From positions 372,001-436,000 of the forward strand of contig JAFLBH010000001.1 in the NCBI GenBank assembly GCA_017303905.1: DNA of 64,000 bases. The letters run 5' to 3'. The translations under genes were made by a program, and so were the position numbers. Positions 1 through 8,674 of this stretch are shown in pieces. Within the stretch, counting starts at the first letter, position 1. Every line of letters starts with the position of its first letter. The notes under the pieces were generated by a model. That model ran no database searches. It saw nothing but the letters and a program-made list of their open reading frames with translations, and was not told the DNA's origin. This stretch comes from Bacteroidota bacterium (lineage in GTDB: Bacteria > Bacteroidota > Bacteroidia > B-17B0 > Aurantibacillaceae).

Positions 1-1
1 G

Positions 2-118
2 GATAAAAAATTACTTGAGCAATATCTGAATGAAATTATTATGAGTCTTCAAGATCAGGGTCATATAATCATCGAAAACGACAAGACGTATATTCCGCTT
101 CGCAACAGTAAAATTTAA
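2..118 (+). CDS. C-terminal end of an unidentified protein (partial at window edge)
   Basis: An open frame enters from the left edge and ends at TAA 116-118. It encodes the last 38 residues of a protein, finishing ...YIPLRNSKI. The piece is polar with one short amphipathic stretch and has no motif I recognise. It is followed at once by a strong hairpin with A and T tracts, as expected for the end of a real transcript. The product cannot be named from this fragment. Confidence 0.6.
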   Translation, partial: DKKLLEQYLNEIIMSLQDQGHIIIENDKTYIPLRNSKI

Positions 119-124
119 TTCAAT

Positions 125-160
125 AAAAAAGCCCCGGCAAATGTCGGGGCTTTCTTTTTT
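125..160. terminator. Bidirectional intrinsic terminator
   Basis: The stem GCCCCG (131-136) pairs with CGGGGC (145-150). An A tract lies on the left and TTTCTTTTTT on the right, so the hairpin can end transcription in both directions. It serves the plus-strand gene ending at 118 and the minus-strand OmpA gene ending at 159. Confidence 0.85.
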
Positions 161-2210
161 ACTTACTTAAAATCTTGAACTCGGTTCGACGATTGTTTTG
201 TCGTCCTTCATCTGTATCATTCGTGTCAATTGGTTTGGTTTCGCCATAACCTTTTGCTGTTAAACGATCGGATGGAATTCCTTTACTGATCAAATAACTT
301 ACTACAGATTGAGAACGGCTATCCGATAATTTCATATTGTACTCATCCGAACCTTTACTATCCGTATGAGAACCTAATTCAATTTTAATGGTTGGGTTTT
401 CAGTTAATAATTTTATTAATCGGTCTAACTCGTTAGCCGATTCAGGGCGAATAGTTGCTTTATCAAAATCAAAGAAAATATTTCTTAATACGATAACGCT
501 TCCAACTTCTACTTTCTTCAAGGCAACATCTTTCACATACTCAACGTATGTTGCGTTAATATCAATGATGAAGTTTTCGGAGTGAAACAAATATCCATCT
601 TTTCTAACCGCAATACCATAGTTTTTACCGGCCGGTAATGTAACTAAATATCTACCTGTTGAACTATTTGATTTAAATGTGGCTAATACAACATTCTTTT
701 CGTTATCAATTAAATCAATGTTAGCCTCTAATACTTCGTTGGTTTTTGCATCGGTGATTACACCCTTCAATAAAGCCATTTTCGGCCCTTTCGCTTCAAC
801 CGCACCTTCTGTTTTTAAATTGGAAATAGGATTAGCTGCCATTGCCAACAATTGATCTTCTGTATTGAGCATCGGTTGCTTCTCCGGTCCTAATAGTGTT
901 AAACGGAAAATATCCGCGCCTCCATAACCTTTCATGCTGGAGCTTGAATAATAACCATGACGACCATTCGCCGATAACACAAAAAACACATCATCATCGG
1001 GCGTATTAATCGGAATCCCTAAGTTTTCCGGTTTGCTCCATACTCCGTTTTCGAGCGTAGTTTTGAAAATATCAAAGCCACCAATAGTTCCCGGACCTTT
1101 TGAAGAGTAATACATGGTTTTTCCGTCAGGCATCATAAAAACACCGTCTTCTCCATATTCGCTATTAATAGGTGCACCCAAATTCACAGCCTTTTCAAAT
1201 TTTCCTTTCTCATTTATAACAGAATAATAAATATCATGACCGCCTAGTCCACCCTTTCTATCACTCACAAAATATAAAATCTTGCCATCGTAAGAAAAAG
1301 ATGCAGAAGGCTCGTGACCTGAGCTGTTCACTGCCTTGCCTAAATTCTCAGGTTTAGTCCAGGTCATACCTTTTAATTCGGAAATAAATAAATCACCACC
1401 ATTTTCATCTACATAAGTAACGAGTAATTGCCCATCGGGTGATAAACAAATAGCGGAGTTGTGCTTAGCGATATTAACCGGTGTTCCAATGTTGCGGGCT
1501 ACCGTCCATTTCTTCTTCACCTTAGTCGACATCCAAATATCTTCATAAGATAAATTATCTTCCGGACATAACTCAGGATTTACACCGCCCGGTCTTCTCG
1601 AAGTAAACAACATCACACTTTCATCGGCAGAAATAACCGGCGAATAATCACTGTATGTACCATTAATTTCTTGCCCAACGTTATCAATAAATACGCGAAC
1701 AGGATTTTTTGAAAGTTCTTTACCTGTTTTACATTCATCGATGTGCTTCAATGTTTTTTTCAATTCAGCATCATCCAGTTTTTGTGTATTCTTATAGGCT
1801 TCAAATTCCGTAATAGCCTTATCCCATTCTGATTGTAATTGATAAGCAGCCCCTAAATAAAACTTGATTTTCTTATCAACATTTGGGTTCAATTGATATG
1901 CCTTCATTACATATTCATAAGCCCGGGTTCTTTCATGAGAGTTCTTGCTCAAATAACACACTGCTATCATAAAGTTCACTTTATCGTTATTCGGATTGAA
2001 GGCTTGTGCTTTTAAATAATAAGGTAAAGCGGCCATGTAGAGTCGCTCTTCGCCCATATCAATAATACCATCTCCTTCACGAATGGCGGCAATAGCCTCA
2101 CGTAATTCATCTTTTTTATCAGGAAAATTCTTTTTCTCAAATTCAACGTTCTGCGAAAATGCCAAAAAAGGCAAGGCGACAACCGTTAGTATGTATAATA
2201 TCTTTTTCAT
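159..2210 (-). CDS. PorE-type OmpA family protein (TPR, PD40 propeller, regulatory domain, OmpA)
   Basis: The start ATG at 2210 begins MKKILYILTVVALPFLAFSQ, a clear signal peptide. A longer frame would overlap the upstream gene with non-signal sequence. The 683-residue protein has TPR helices (about 30-165), WD40-like PD40 repeats (about 190-440; motifs such as PDGKTMYYSSKG and GGHDIYYS), a carboxypeptidase-regulatory beta domain (about 475-550) and a peptidoglycan-binding OmpA domain (about 575-683; FFDFDKATIRPES, NNRRTEF). This four-domain order is that of PorE, a type IX secretion protein that ties the machinery to peptidoglycan. Bacteroidota carry many paralogues, so the exact role is open. 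It lies 1 nt downstream of a TPR gene, likely one operon. Confidence 0.85.
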   Translation of the reverse strand: MKKILYILTVVALPFLAFSQNVEFEKKNFPDKKDELREAIAAIREGDGIIDMGEERLYMAALPYYLKAQAFNPNNDKVNFMIAVCYLSKNSHERTRAYEYVMKAYQLNPNVDKKIKFYLGAAYQLQSEWDKAITEFEAYKNTQKLDDAELKKTLKHIDECKTGKELSKNPVRVFIDNVGQEINGTYSDYSPVISADESVMLFTSRRPGGVNPELCPEDNLSYEDIWMSTKVKKKWTVARNIGTPVNIAKHNSAICLSPDGQLLVTYVDENGGDLFISELKGMTWTKPENLGKAVNSSGHEPSASFSYDGKILYFVSDRKGGLGGHDIYYSVINEKGKFEKAVNLGAPINSEYGEDGVFMMPDGKTMYYSSKGPGTIGGFDIFKTTLENGVWSKPENLGIPINTPDDDVFFVLSANGRHGYYSSSSMKGYGGADIFRLTLLGPEKQPMLNTEDQLLAMAANPISNLKTEGAVEAKGPKMALLKGVITDAKTNEVLEANIDLIDNEKNVVLATFKSNSSTGRYLVTLPAGKNYGIAVRKDGYLFHSENFIIDINATYVEYVKDVALKKVEVGSVIVLRNIFFDFDKATIRPESANELDRLIKLLTENPTIKIELGSHTDSKGSDEYNMKLSDSRSQSVVSYLISKGIPSDRLTAKGYGETKPIDTNDTDEGRQNNRRTEFKILSK

Positions 2211-2211
2211 G

Positions 2212-3264
2212 TTATTCGGTACAATCTGAGTTAATAAATGATTTAGCTGCAGCAACTCCCAATTCCATTGCTTTTTTCCAATCGGCACAACTTCCCTCTT
2301 CTTCTCTTAACATTTGGCGTGCAATCCCGCGGTTATAATAAGCGGGACCATTTTTTGGATTTAATTGAATGGCTTTGTCTGCCATATCTTTCGCCTTTTT
2401 ATATTCCTTTTGCTTAATGAACACAGATGCTAATCCATTAAAAGCGGATGAATTGTTTGGATCCTTTTTTATTACCTCATCAAAATCCGTTTTAGCAGCC
2501 GAAATATTGCCTGCATCCATGCGCGATGCGCCTCTGTTAACCATGGCGATTAAGTATTTATCGTTTACCTGTAACGCTTTGCTGTAAGCTTCTGCCGCCT
2601 TCGGGTAATTTTTGTTTTCGCGGTAGGCCGAACCCAAATTGTTATAAATAAAGGCCTGATTGCCATCTAACGAAATAGCCTTCTCATAATCTGCCACGGC
2701 ACCATTGTAATCCTGTAGGGCACGCTTGGCGCTACCTCGATCATTATAGGCATAAGTATAATTTCCATTCGATAAAATAGCCTTATCGTAAGAGGCGATA
2801 GCTTCTTTATATTCACCGGCCTCGTATTGTAATAAGCCCTTATAATAATTCGCCTCGGCATGTCCGGATTTTAATCCCAAACATTTATCAAGCGCTACCA
2901 TTTGTGAATCCTTTTTGTTTTCTGCAAAAAAGATGAGGCTTTTTGTAAAATAAGCATCCTGATTTTGAGGTGCAATTTTAATAACATTATTTATATCTGC
3001 TAAAGCCTCGGCATAACGTTTAGCCTGTGTTAAAGCAATGGAACGATTGTACAGCGCTTTATCGAATGCCGGTTTATTAGCGATACTTTTTGTAAAAAAG
3101 TCGATAGCCGTTACGTAATCATTACTTTTTAGACGCTCTAAACCACTGTTATAGTCGGCTTCGGCTTGTTGTTCGGGGGTGAGCTGAGTAGCTACTTTAA
3201 CCGTGTCCTGGGCGTATGAACAAAAGCCCGTCAACATTGTTACTAGAATAAGAAGTTTTTTCAT
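2212..3264 (-). CDS. Periplasmic tetratricopeptide repeat protein
   Basis: The 350-residue protein starts with a signal peptide (MKKLLILVTMLTGFCSYAQ). Roughly eight or nine TPR units follow to about residue 330, recognisable from repeats such as AYNDRGSAKRALQDYNGAVADYEKAI and PAYYNRGIARQML. TPR superhelices are protein-binding scaffolds; no enzymatic motif is present. The stop is separated by one base from the start of the PorE-like gene, so the two are probably co-transcribed and may act in the same envelope complex. That functional link is inference. Confidence 0.85.
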   Translation of the reverse strand: MKKLLILVTMLTGFCSYAQDTVKVATQLTPEQQAEADYNSGLERLKSNDYVTAIDFFTKSIANKPAFDKALYNRSIALTQAKRYAEALADINNVIKIAPQNQDAYFTKSLIFFAENKKDSQMVALDKCLGLKSGHAEANYYKGLLQYEAGEYKEAIASYDKAILSNGNYTYAYNDRGSAKRALQDYNGAVADYEKAISLDGNQAFIYNNLGSAYRENKNYPKAAEAYSKALQVNDKYLIAMVNRGASRMDAGNISAAKTDFDEVIKKDPNNSSAFNGLASVFIKQKEYKKAKDMADKAIQLNPKNGPAYYNRGIARQMLREEEGSCADWKKAMELGVAAAKSFINSDCTE

Positions 3265-3337
3265 TGTTGCATTTTTTTAACAATGAGACTAAAATACGAT
3301 AATATTTAATTTAATATCTTTAAACTATACAAGGGTT

Positions 3338-4048
3338 ATGCACAAAAGACTGTTTTTAATCGCCATACTTGTTACAACACTTTTTAGCAGTTGTACTTTG
3401 TTTTCGCCTTCAGCGGGAAAACTGTATAAGAAGGCCTTAGCCAAACACAACCAATACGATGCGGTAATTGTTCCGGGTGTTCCGTTTAATGAACCTAAAT
3501 GGGATAATGTGATGATGATGCGTGTTACCTGGGCGGTTCACCTCTATAAAAAAGGATTAACAAAAAACATTATCATGAGTGGTTCTTCGGTTTACTCACC
3601 ATATGTGGAGGGAGCGATTATGAAACGCTACGCTGTTGCGTTAGGTGTGCCTGAAGAAAATGTTATTGTAGAAAGTAAGGCCGAACATTCAACCGAAAAC
3701 GTATGGTATGGCTATCATTTGGCAAAATCAAAAGGATTTAATGCAATAGCTTTAGCTACAGATCCATTTCAAACAAAAATGGTATACCGATTTGGTAAAG
3801 TGAGAACAAAAGGGATTCATTTTTTACCGGTGATTTTCGATACGCTTAAAGATTTACCGCATGATACTCCGGAAATAAATTATGCTGATTTAAAAATTTC
3901 GAATTTCGTTCCTATTACAGAAAGAGAAAGTTGGAGAAAACGTTTTAGAGGAACACGTGGTAAAAACATTAACTACAAAGAAATTCCATCAGAAAAGATG
4001 GTAAACAATAACACTACTAATGTAGGCGAGGCCGGTCATGTAAATTAA
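3338..4048 (+). CDS. YdcF/DUF218 family lipoprotein
   Basis: The 236-residue protein begins with a lipoprotein signal (TLFSSC, lipid-modified Cys19). The rest is the DUF218 (YdcF/SanA-like) fold: a Rossmann-like start DAVIVPGVPF, the KNIIMSGSSVYSP strand-loop, an ESKAEHSTENV motif and an ATDPFQTKM segment. SanA/YdcF proteins are linked to envelope barrier function, but their biochemistry is poorly known. A TATCTTTA -7-like element lies at 3315-3322. The last 60 bases overlap the 3' end of feoB on the other strand. Confidence 0.8.
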   Translation: MHKRLFLIAILVTTLFSSCTLFSPSAGKLYKKALAKHNQYDAVIVPGVPFNEPKWDNVMMMRVTWAVHLYKKGLTKNIIMSGSSVYSPYVEGAIMKRYAVALGVPEENVIVESKAEHSTENVWYGYHLAKSKGFNAIALATDPFQTKMVYRFGKVRTKGIHFLPVIFDTLKDLPHDTPEINYADLKISNFVPITERESWRKRFRGTRGKNINYKEIPSEKMVNNNTTNVGEAGHVN

Positions 4049-6043
4049 TTGGCCGGTCATCCATTTCCAGCTTTTTGTTTCTCTATATACAACGGCCATC
4101 GTACTCATACATTGCATCGCGAAAGCATAAAATACCAAAAGCGATAAACAAACGCCAAAACCATAAACAGGTTTTCCCGTTTCCGGATTTTTCTCCGAAA
4201 CCAATTTCTCCCTTATCGAAGAAACATTCTCGGCATCGTTCGCGCTGTAAATAGTGGCCATGGTGCCAACAAACACTTCTCTGGCCGCGAAAGAGGTGAT
4301 TAATGCAATTCCAATTTTCCAATCGAAACCCATCGGCTTGATAAGTGGCTCAATCTTCTTTCCTAAAATGCCGGCGTACGAATTCTCCAACTTCTCCGAT
4401 TCCATTGTTTTCTCCAATTCTTCTCTTTGTAAATCGTTTGCAGTTTCAATTTGTAAAGCGTATTTGCTCTCTACCTGATCAAAAGAATCCCCCGGACCGT
4501 GCGAACTTAAAAACCATAACACTATAGATACTGCCAAAATGATTTTCCCGGCCTCCCACAAAAACACTTTTACTTTGTTGACAACAATAATGCCTATGCT
4601 TTTCCATTGCGGTAAACGGTACACCGGCAACTCCATTACAAAATAACTTTTCTCTTTATTCTTAATTATAAACTTCAACACAAAGGCCGTTAACATCGTT
4701 GCAGCAAATCCCAAGAAATACAATCCAAAAAGTGTAAGTCCCTTTAAGTTTAAAATTCCCAATACGGCATCATCCGGAATCATTAATGAAATTAATAAAG
4801 TATACACCGGTAAACGTGCCGAACAGCTCATTAGAGGAATGATGAAAATGGTAATTAGGCGTTCCTTTACATTACTGATAGTACGTGTGCCCAAAACCGA
4901 AGGAACCGCACACGCCACACCGCTAACAATGGGTATAACCGATTTTCCGTTTAAACCAAAGCGACGAAAAACTTTATCCATGATAAAACTTACACGCGCC
5001 ATGTATCCTGAATCTTCCAGCAATCCAATAAAGAAAAACAATAAGGCGATTTGCGGAATAAAAATCACTACACCACTTAATCCAGCTAAAACACCATTCA
5101 CTAACAAATCGGATAACTGTCCTTGAGGCAAGGCGCCGGCCGTTACTTCCATGGCCCAACCAAAAAAACTTTCAATCCAGTTCATAGGATATTCGGCCAG
5201 AAAGAAAATTATTTGGAACACCGAAAATAAAACAAACAGAAGTGTTAAATAGCCAAACACAGGGTGCGTAATAAATTTATCGGCGGTGTAAGACAGTTTG
5301 CGTGTGCTCTCTTGTGGCGATTTTACACAACGCGCGAAAATATAGTTTATAGTATTAAAGCGATATACTGTATCCTTCTCTTCGAATTGCTGAAGTTTAA
5401 GTTTATAATCCGCATCACCGGTAAATTGTGTTACGACTATTTCTCTGAAATTTTGTGCACCTGCCTTTACAACCTGAAGGCGCGTTGTTTCAATAAATGT
5501 ATTAACAGATTCTTTCGCCTGCGTGATTTTTAGCTTTAAATCATCTAAGCCTTCTCCTGTGCGTGAATTTACCAGGGCAATTTTTACTCCCAGTAAACGA
5601 CTGATTTCGGCAGCATCAATTTTTAAACCGGCTTTGTTAGCCTCATCAATCATGTTCAGCACAATAACAACAGGAATTTTTAAATCGATAACTTGGGTAG
5701 CCAGTAATAAATGTCTTTTTAAAGTAGACGCGTCGGTTACTACCACCGCCACATCGTGCTGAGTACCGTTTAAGCCGAGTAATTCCTTACAAGCTACTTC
5801 TTCATCCAATGATTTAGGAAATAAACTGTAAGTGCCCGGTAAATCGGTAATCTGTAATTTAAATTCTTCAGTACTTGTTTTAAGTTTTGTGTATCCGGTA
5901 TGTTTGTCGACCGTTACCCCCGGGTAATTTCCGGTTTTTTGATTTAAACCTGTAAGCGCGTTGAATAAAGTTGTTTTTCCTGAATTAGGATTCCCTATCA
6001 GTGCTATGCTGATTGCTTTTATTTGGGCTGATACAGGGGACAT
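3989..6043 (-). CDS. feoB: Ferrous iron transport protein B
   Basis: FeoB is the GTPase-coupled inner-membrane Fe(II) permease. The N-terminal G domain shows G1 GNPNSGKTT, G3 DLPGTYSL and G4 NMID. It is followed by a helical GDI-like spacer and the multi-span membrane region from about residue 250, including paired Gate motifs (GLLEDSGYMARVSF; SCSARLPVY). At 684 residues it is a normal length. It follows feoA by 2 nt, so the pair is an operon. Its 3' end runs antisense into the last 60 bases of the DUF218 gene. Confidence 0.97.
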   Translation of the reverse strand: MSPVSAQIKAISIALIGNPNSGKTTLFNALTGLNQKTGNYPGVTVDKHTGYTKLKTSTEEFKLQITDLPGTYSLFPKSLDEEVACKELLGLNGTQHDVAVVVTDASTLKRHLLLATQVIDLKIPVVIVLNMIDEANKAGLKIDAAEISRLLGVKIALVNSRTGEGLDDLKLKITQAKESVNTFIETTRLQVVKAGAQNFREIVVTQFTGDADYKLKLQQFEEKDTVYRFNTINYIFARCVKSPQESTRKLSYTADKFITHPVFGYLTLLFVLFSVFQIIFFLAEYPMNWIESFFGWAMEVTAGALPQGQLSDLLVNGVLAGLSGVVIFIPQIALLFFFIGLLEDSGYMARVSFIMDKVFRRFGLNGKSVIPIVSGVACAVPSVLGTRTISNVKERLITIFIIPLMSCSARLPVYTLLISLMIPDDAVLGILNLKGLTLFGLYFLGFAATMLTAFVLKFIIKNKEKSYFVMELPVYRLPQWKSIGIIVVNKVKVFLWEAGKIILAVSIVLWFLSSHGPGDSFDQVESKYALQIETANDLQREELEKTMESEKLENSYAGILGKKIEPLIKPMGFDWKIGIALITSFAAREVFVGTMATIYSANDAENVSSIREKLVSEKNPETGKPVYGFGVCLSLLVFYAFAMQCMSTMAVVYRETKSWKWMTGQLIYMTGLAYISSVIVYHLF

Positions 6044-6045
6044 AA

Positions 6046-6267
6046 TTAATCTTCAAGCATCACCGCAGCGGCTTCTTGTTTGCGCATGCTAAGTTCATAT
6101 CCCGATACTTCAATCGCAATTGGATCTCCTAAGGGGGCAATTTTTGTGAGCTTAATTTTCTCTCCGGGAAGACAACCCATTTCGATTAATTTCAAAGCCA
6201 AATCGCGCTGTGAAAATTCTTTTATCACGGCTATGTCTCCTGGCTTTAACTGATCGAGGGTTCTCAT
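6046..6267 (-). CDS. feoA: Ferrous iron transport protein A
   Basis: This 73-residue SH3-like protein is a cytosolic partner needed for FeoB activity. It shows the family pattern LKPGD...IEMGCLPGEKIKL...PLGDPIAIEV. The ATG at 6267 is chosen over an upstream TTG because a perfect -7 element (TATCTTTG) ends six bases before it. The gene is the first of the feoAB operon. Confidence 0.92.
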   Translation of the reverse strand: MRTLDQLKPGDIAVIKEFSQRDLALKLIEMGCLPGEKIKLTKIAPLGDPIAIEVSGYELSMRKQEAAAVMLED

Positions 6268-6273
6268 ACCGAA

Positions 6274-6291
6274 CAAAGATAATCATTCAGA
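6274..6291 (-). promoter_or_regulatory. feoAB promoter with Fur-box-like sequence
   Basis: On the minus strand TATCTTTG (6281 to 6274) matches the Bacteroidota -7 consensus TAnnTTTG, six bases before the feoA ATG. The overlapping 15-mer TCTGAATGATTATCT (6291 to 6277) matches the Fur 7-1-7 consensus TGATAATGATTATCA at 11 of 15 positions by my count. Iron repression through Fur fits feoAB, but the operator call is inference. Confidence 0.5.
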
Positions 6292-6329
6292 CAGGCTTTA
6301 ACCATACCATAAACAAGGTATGAGCAAAA

Positions 6330-7484
6330 TCAGACGATTTTACGCTTAAAGGCGAATTGCTTGTTTTCTAGACGAATAAGATTGATTCCGGCGTTTTTTC
6401 CTCTGATAAATTGCCCTGCTTTATCCCGCATTTCCAAGGCTTCTGCACCGTTAGAGGTAAGCCACCTTAAAACTTCCTCTGTATCATTAAGCTCGAAACT
6501 TCTCATCAAAACATTCAGTTCGTCTAAAACCGAAAGACTGTGATTACTTGCCAGACTATCTGTACCAATTACAATTTTACAATTTTGCGCGCGAAGTAAA
6601 TTCACATCAGGCAAAGTGTTTTCGATAAATAGATTAGCATTGGGACATAAACACCAAAATAATTTTTTACTGTAACGATGTGCGAATTCGACATCCTCTT
6701 TGCTTGAAAATGTATTATGCACTAAAATTAAATTTCTATCGAAAGTTAAGCTTGGCAAATAGGTTTGCAGCGATGTTTTTCCTGAAGGCTTATAATAGGA
6801 AATATCAATGTTTAAATGCGCGTACAACTCTAACACACGTCCGGTTCCTCTCATAAAAAATTCATTTTCCGATTCGCTTTCCTGATTGTGTATAGTTAAT
6901 GCTGCATTTTCTTGACAGTTTTTAGCTATTTGCTGCATCAACTCTAAGGAAACAGAATACGGTGCGTGCGGCACTACGGAAGAAGAATGATTTTTAATCT
7001 TTGTTTGTAATTCCTTCCCTCCCGCTATCACTTTATCTGCTAATTGCGGATTCAAAGCAATTAATTCAACAAACGTATGATAGTACATTTCACTCTGATC
7101 TTTATACTGAAAACTATCTACCGCGTTTGAAATATCTCCCACTGCCACTATGCCATTATCCCACATTTGTGCTTCCGCTATCAGCATGGCTTCCGCAATG
7201 ATTTCTTGTGAAAACGAAAAACGCTTCGTCATCAATTCTTTTGCAAAACCAACAAAGCCTGTTTTCTGCGAAATCTGATTATACAGATGAGATAACTCTA
7301 AATGGCAATGCGCATTCACAAAACCAGGGGTAATAATTCCATCAAAAACTTCAATTTTACCCGCATCAATACTATCAGAAGAAATAGTTTCTGAATAACA
7401 TCCTTTCTCATCCAGAACAATTACACTGCCCTTAGACAAAAACTTATTTCCGTCGAAAATTTGATTAGCCGTTATAAAGCGCAT
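6330..7484 (-). CDS. Amidohydrolase family protein (aminofutalosine/chlorohydrolase-like deaminase)
   Basis: This 384-residue protein is a subtype I amidohydrolase with a composite beta domain and a metal-dependent barrel. Visible metal and active-site motifs are FVNAHCHLELSH (HxH), HAPYSVS, IHNQESESE, LVHNTF and GTDSLASN. The set resembles the S-adenosylhomocysteine/6-aminofutalosine deaminase branch. The latter acts in futalosine-type menaquinone synthesis, but no other mqn gene is nearby, so the substrate is uncertain. It is divergent from rlmN with only 45 bases between starts. Confidence 0.8.
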   Translation of the reverse strand: MRFITANQIFDGNKFLSKGSVIVLDEKGCYSETISSDSIDAGKIEVFDGIITPGFVNAHCHLELSHLYNQISQKTGFVGFAKELMTKRFSFSQEIIAEAMLIAEAQMWDNGIVAVGDISNAVDSFQYKDQSEMYYHTFVELIALNPQLADKVIAGGKELQTKIKNHSSSVVPHAPYSVSLELMQQIAKNCQENAALTIHNQESESENEFFMRGTGRVLELYAHLNIDISYYKPSGKTSLQTYLPSLTFDRNLILVHNTFSSKEDVEFAHRYSKKLFWCLCPNANLFIENTLPDVNLLRAQNCKIVIGTDSLASNHSLSVLDELNVLMRSFELNDTEEVLRWLTSNGAEALEMRDKAGQFIRGKNAGINLIRLENKQFAFKRKIV

Positions 7485-7517
7485 GAGGTAAAGGTAGTGA
7501 AAAGAGTAATTATGTCG

Positions 7518-7525
7518 TATCTTTG
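7518..7525 (+). promoter_or_regulatory. -7 promoter element giving a near-leaderless rlmN mRNA
   Basis: TATCTTTG is a perfect TAnnTTTG. The rlmN ATG follows after only four bases (CATA), so transcription should begin at or next to the ATG. This decides the start over upstream in-frame candidates at 7461 and 7512. Confidence 0.7.
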
Positions 7526-7529
7526 CATA

Positions 7530-8591
7530 ATGGCTTCAAAAACCGATATACGCTCTCTTAGCCTTGAGCAATTAACCGATGCTTTAACCAAGCATGGGGA
7601 ACCTTCGTTCAGAGCCAAGCAAGTTTACGATTGGCTTTGGGCCAAGCGCGCGGTTGATTTTGACGACATGAGTAATTTATCGAAGCCATTACGTGAATGG
7701 ATGAAGGAAACCTTTACTATTAACGCGGTTGAAATTCACGACCTTCAAATCAGCTCTGATAAAACCATTAAATGCGCCATGCGTTTAAATGATGGTTATG
7801 TTGTAGAAAGTGTTTTAATTCCATCGGGAGATAGAATGACGGCTTGCATCTCTTCGCAAGTTGGTTGTAGTTTAACCTGTAAATTTTGTGCTACCGGTAA
7901 ATTAAAACGCATGCGCAACTTAAATGCGGATGAAATTTTTGATCAGGTTGTTTTAGTAAAAAATTTAGCGCAGGAGAAATACGGCAAACCTCTTACCAAC
8001 ATCGTATATATGGGAATGGGAGAACCACTCTTGAACTATGCTGAGGTAATAACCTCTACCGAAAAAATTACTTCTCCGAAAGGATTAGGCATGAGTCCGC
8101 AACGCATCACCGTGTCTACAGCCGGTGTGGCGAAAATGATAAAAAAGATGGGTGACGATGGTGTAAAATTTAATGTCGCTTTATCTCTACACGCTGCCAA
8201 TGATGAGAAAAGAAATCACATCATGCCTATCAATGAAACAAACTCATTGGATAATTTGGCGGAAGCGCTCAATTATTTTTACGATAAAACCGGAACTCGT
8301 GTCACTTTCGAATACATTGTCTTCAGAGATTTCAATGATACCATTAAGGATGCTCAAGAGTTGGCTGATTTTTGCAAACGTGTAAAATCCAAAGTGAACA
8401 TCATTGAATACAATCCGATTGATGATGGTGAATTTAAGCAAACTACCCCCGAACGCTTAGCCGCTTTTGTACAACACCTCGAAAAAAACAAAATAATTGT
8501 GAATGTAAGACGCAGCAGAGGGAAAGATATTGATGCGGCATGCGGACAATTAGCCAATAAGAATAAACTGGCGCAGCAAGAACTGAAGTAA
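7530..8591 (+). CDS. rlmN: Dual-specificity 23S rRNA A2503 / tRNA A37 C2-methyltransferase
   Basis: RlmN is a radical-SAM enzyme that methylates C2 of A2503 in 23S rRNA and A37 in some tRNAs. The 353-residue protein carries the radical-SAM cluster motif CSLTCKFC (Cys113, Cys117, Cys120), the GMGEP SAM-binding motif, a long ALSLHA segment and the RRSRGKDIDAACGQLA tail containing the second catalytic cysteine. The length is normal. The start at 7530 is set by the promoter immediately upstream; the longer frame has unrelated N-terminal residues overlapping the neighbour. Confidence 0.96.
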   Translation: MASKTDIRSLSLEQLTDALTKHGEPSFRAKQVYDWLWAKRAVDFDDMSNLSKPLREWMKETFTINAVEIHDLQISSDKTIKCAMRLNDGYVVESVLIPSGDRMTACISSQVGCSLTCKFCATGKLKRMRNLNADEIFDQVVLVKNLAQEKYGKPLTNIVYMGMGEPLLNYAEVITSTEKITSPKGLGMSPQRITVSTAGVAKMIKKMGDDGVKFNVALSLHAANDEKRNHIMPINETNSLDNLAEALNYFYDKTGTRVTFEYIVFRDFNDTIKDAQELADFCKRVKSKVNIIEYNPIDDGEFKQTTPERLAAFVQHLEKNKIIVNVRRSRGKDIDAACGQLANKNKLAQQELK

Positions 8592-8674
8592 CGAGCAACC
8601 ACTTATAAAATTTTAACGGCCACCCTCCAATTTATTTTTTGAGATAGCCTTCAGAACCGTTAAATTTACTGACT

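Noticed and set aside
7461..7529. Longer N-terminus for RlmN
   Set aside because: The extension overlaps the divergent amidohydrolase gene, contains the promoter, and is not RlmN-like.
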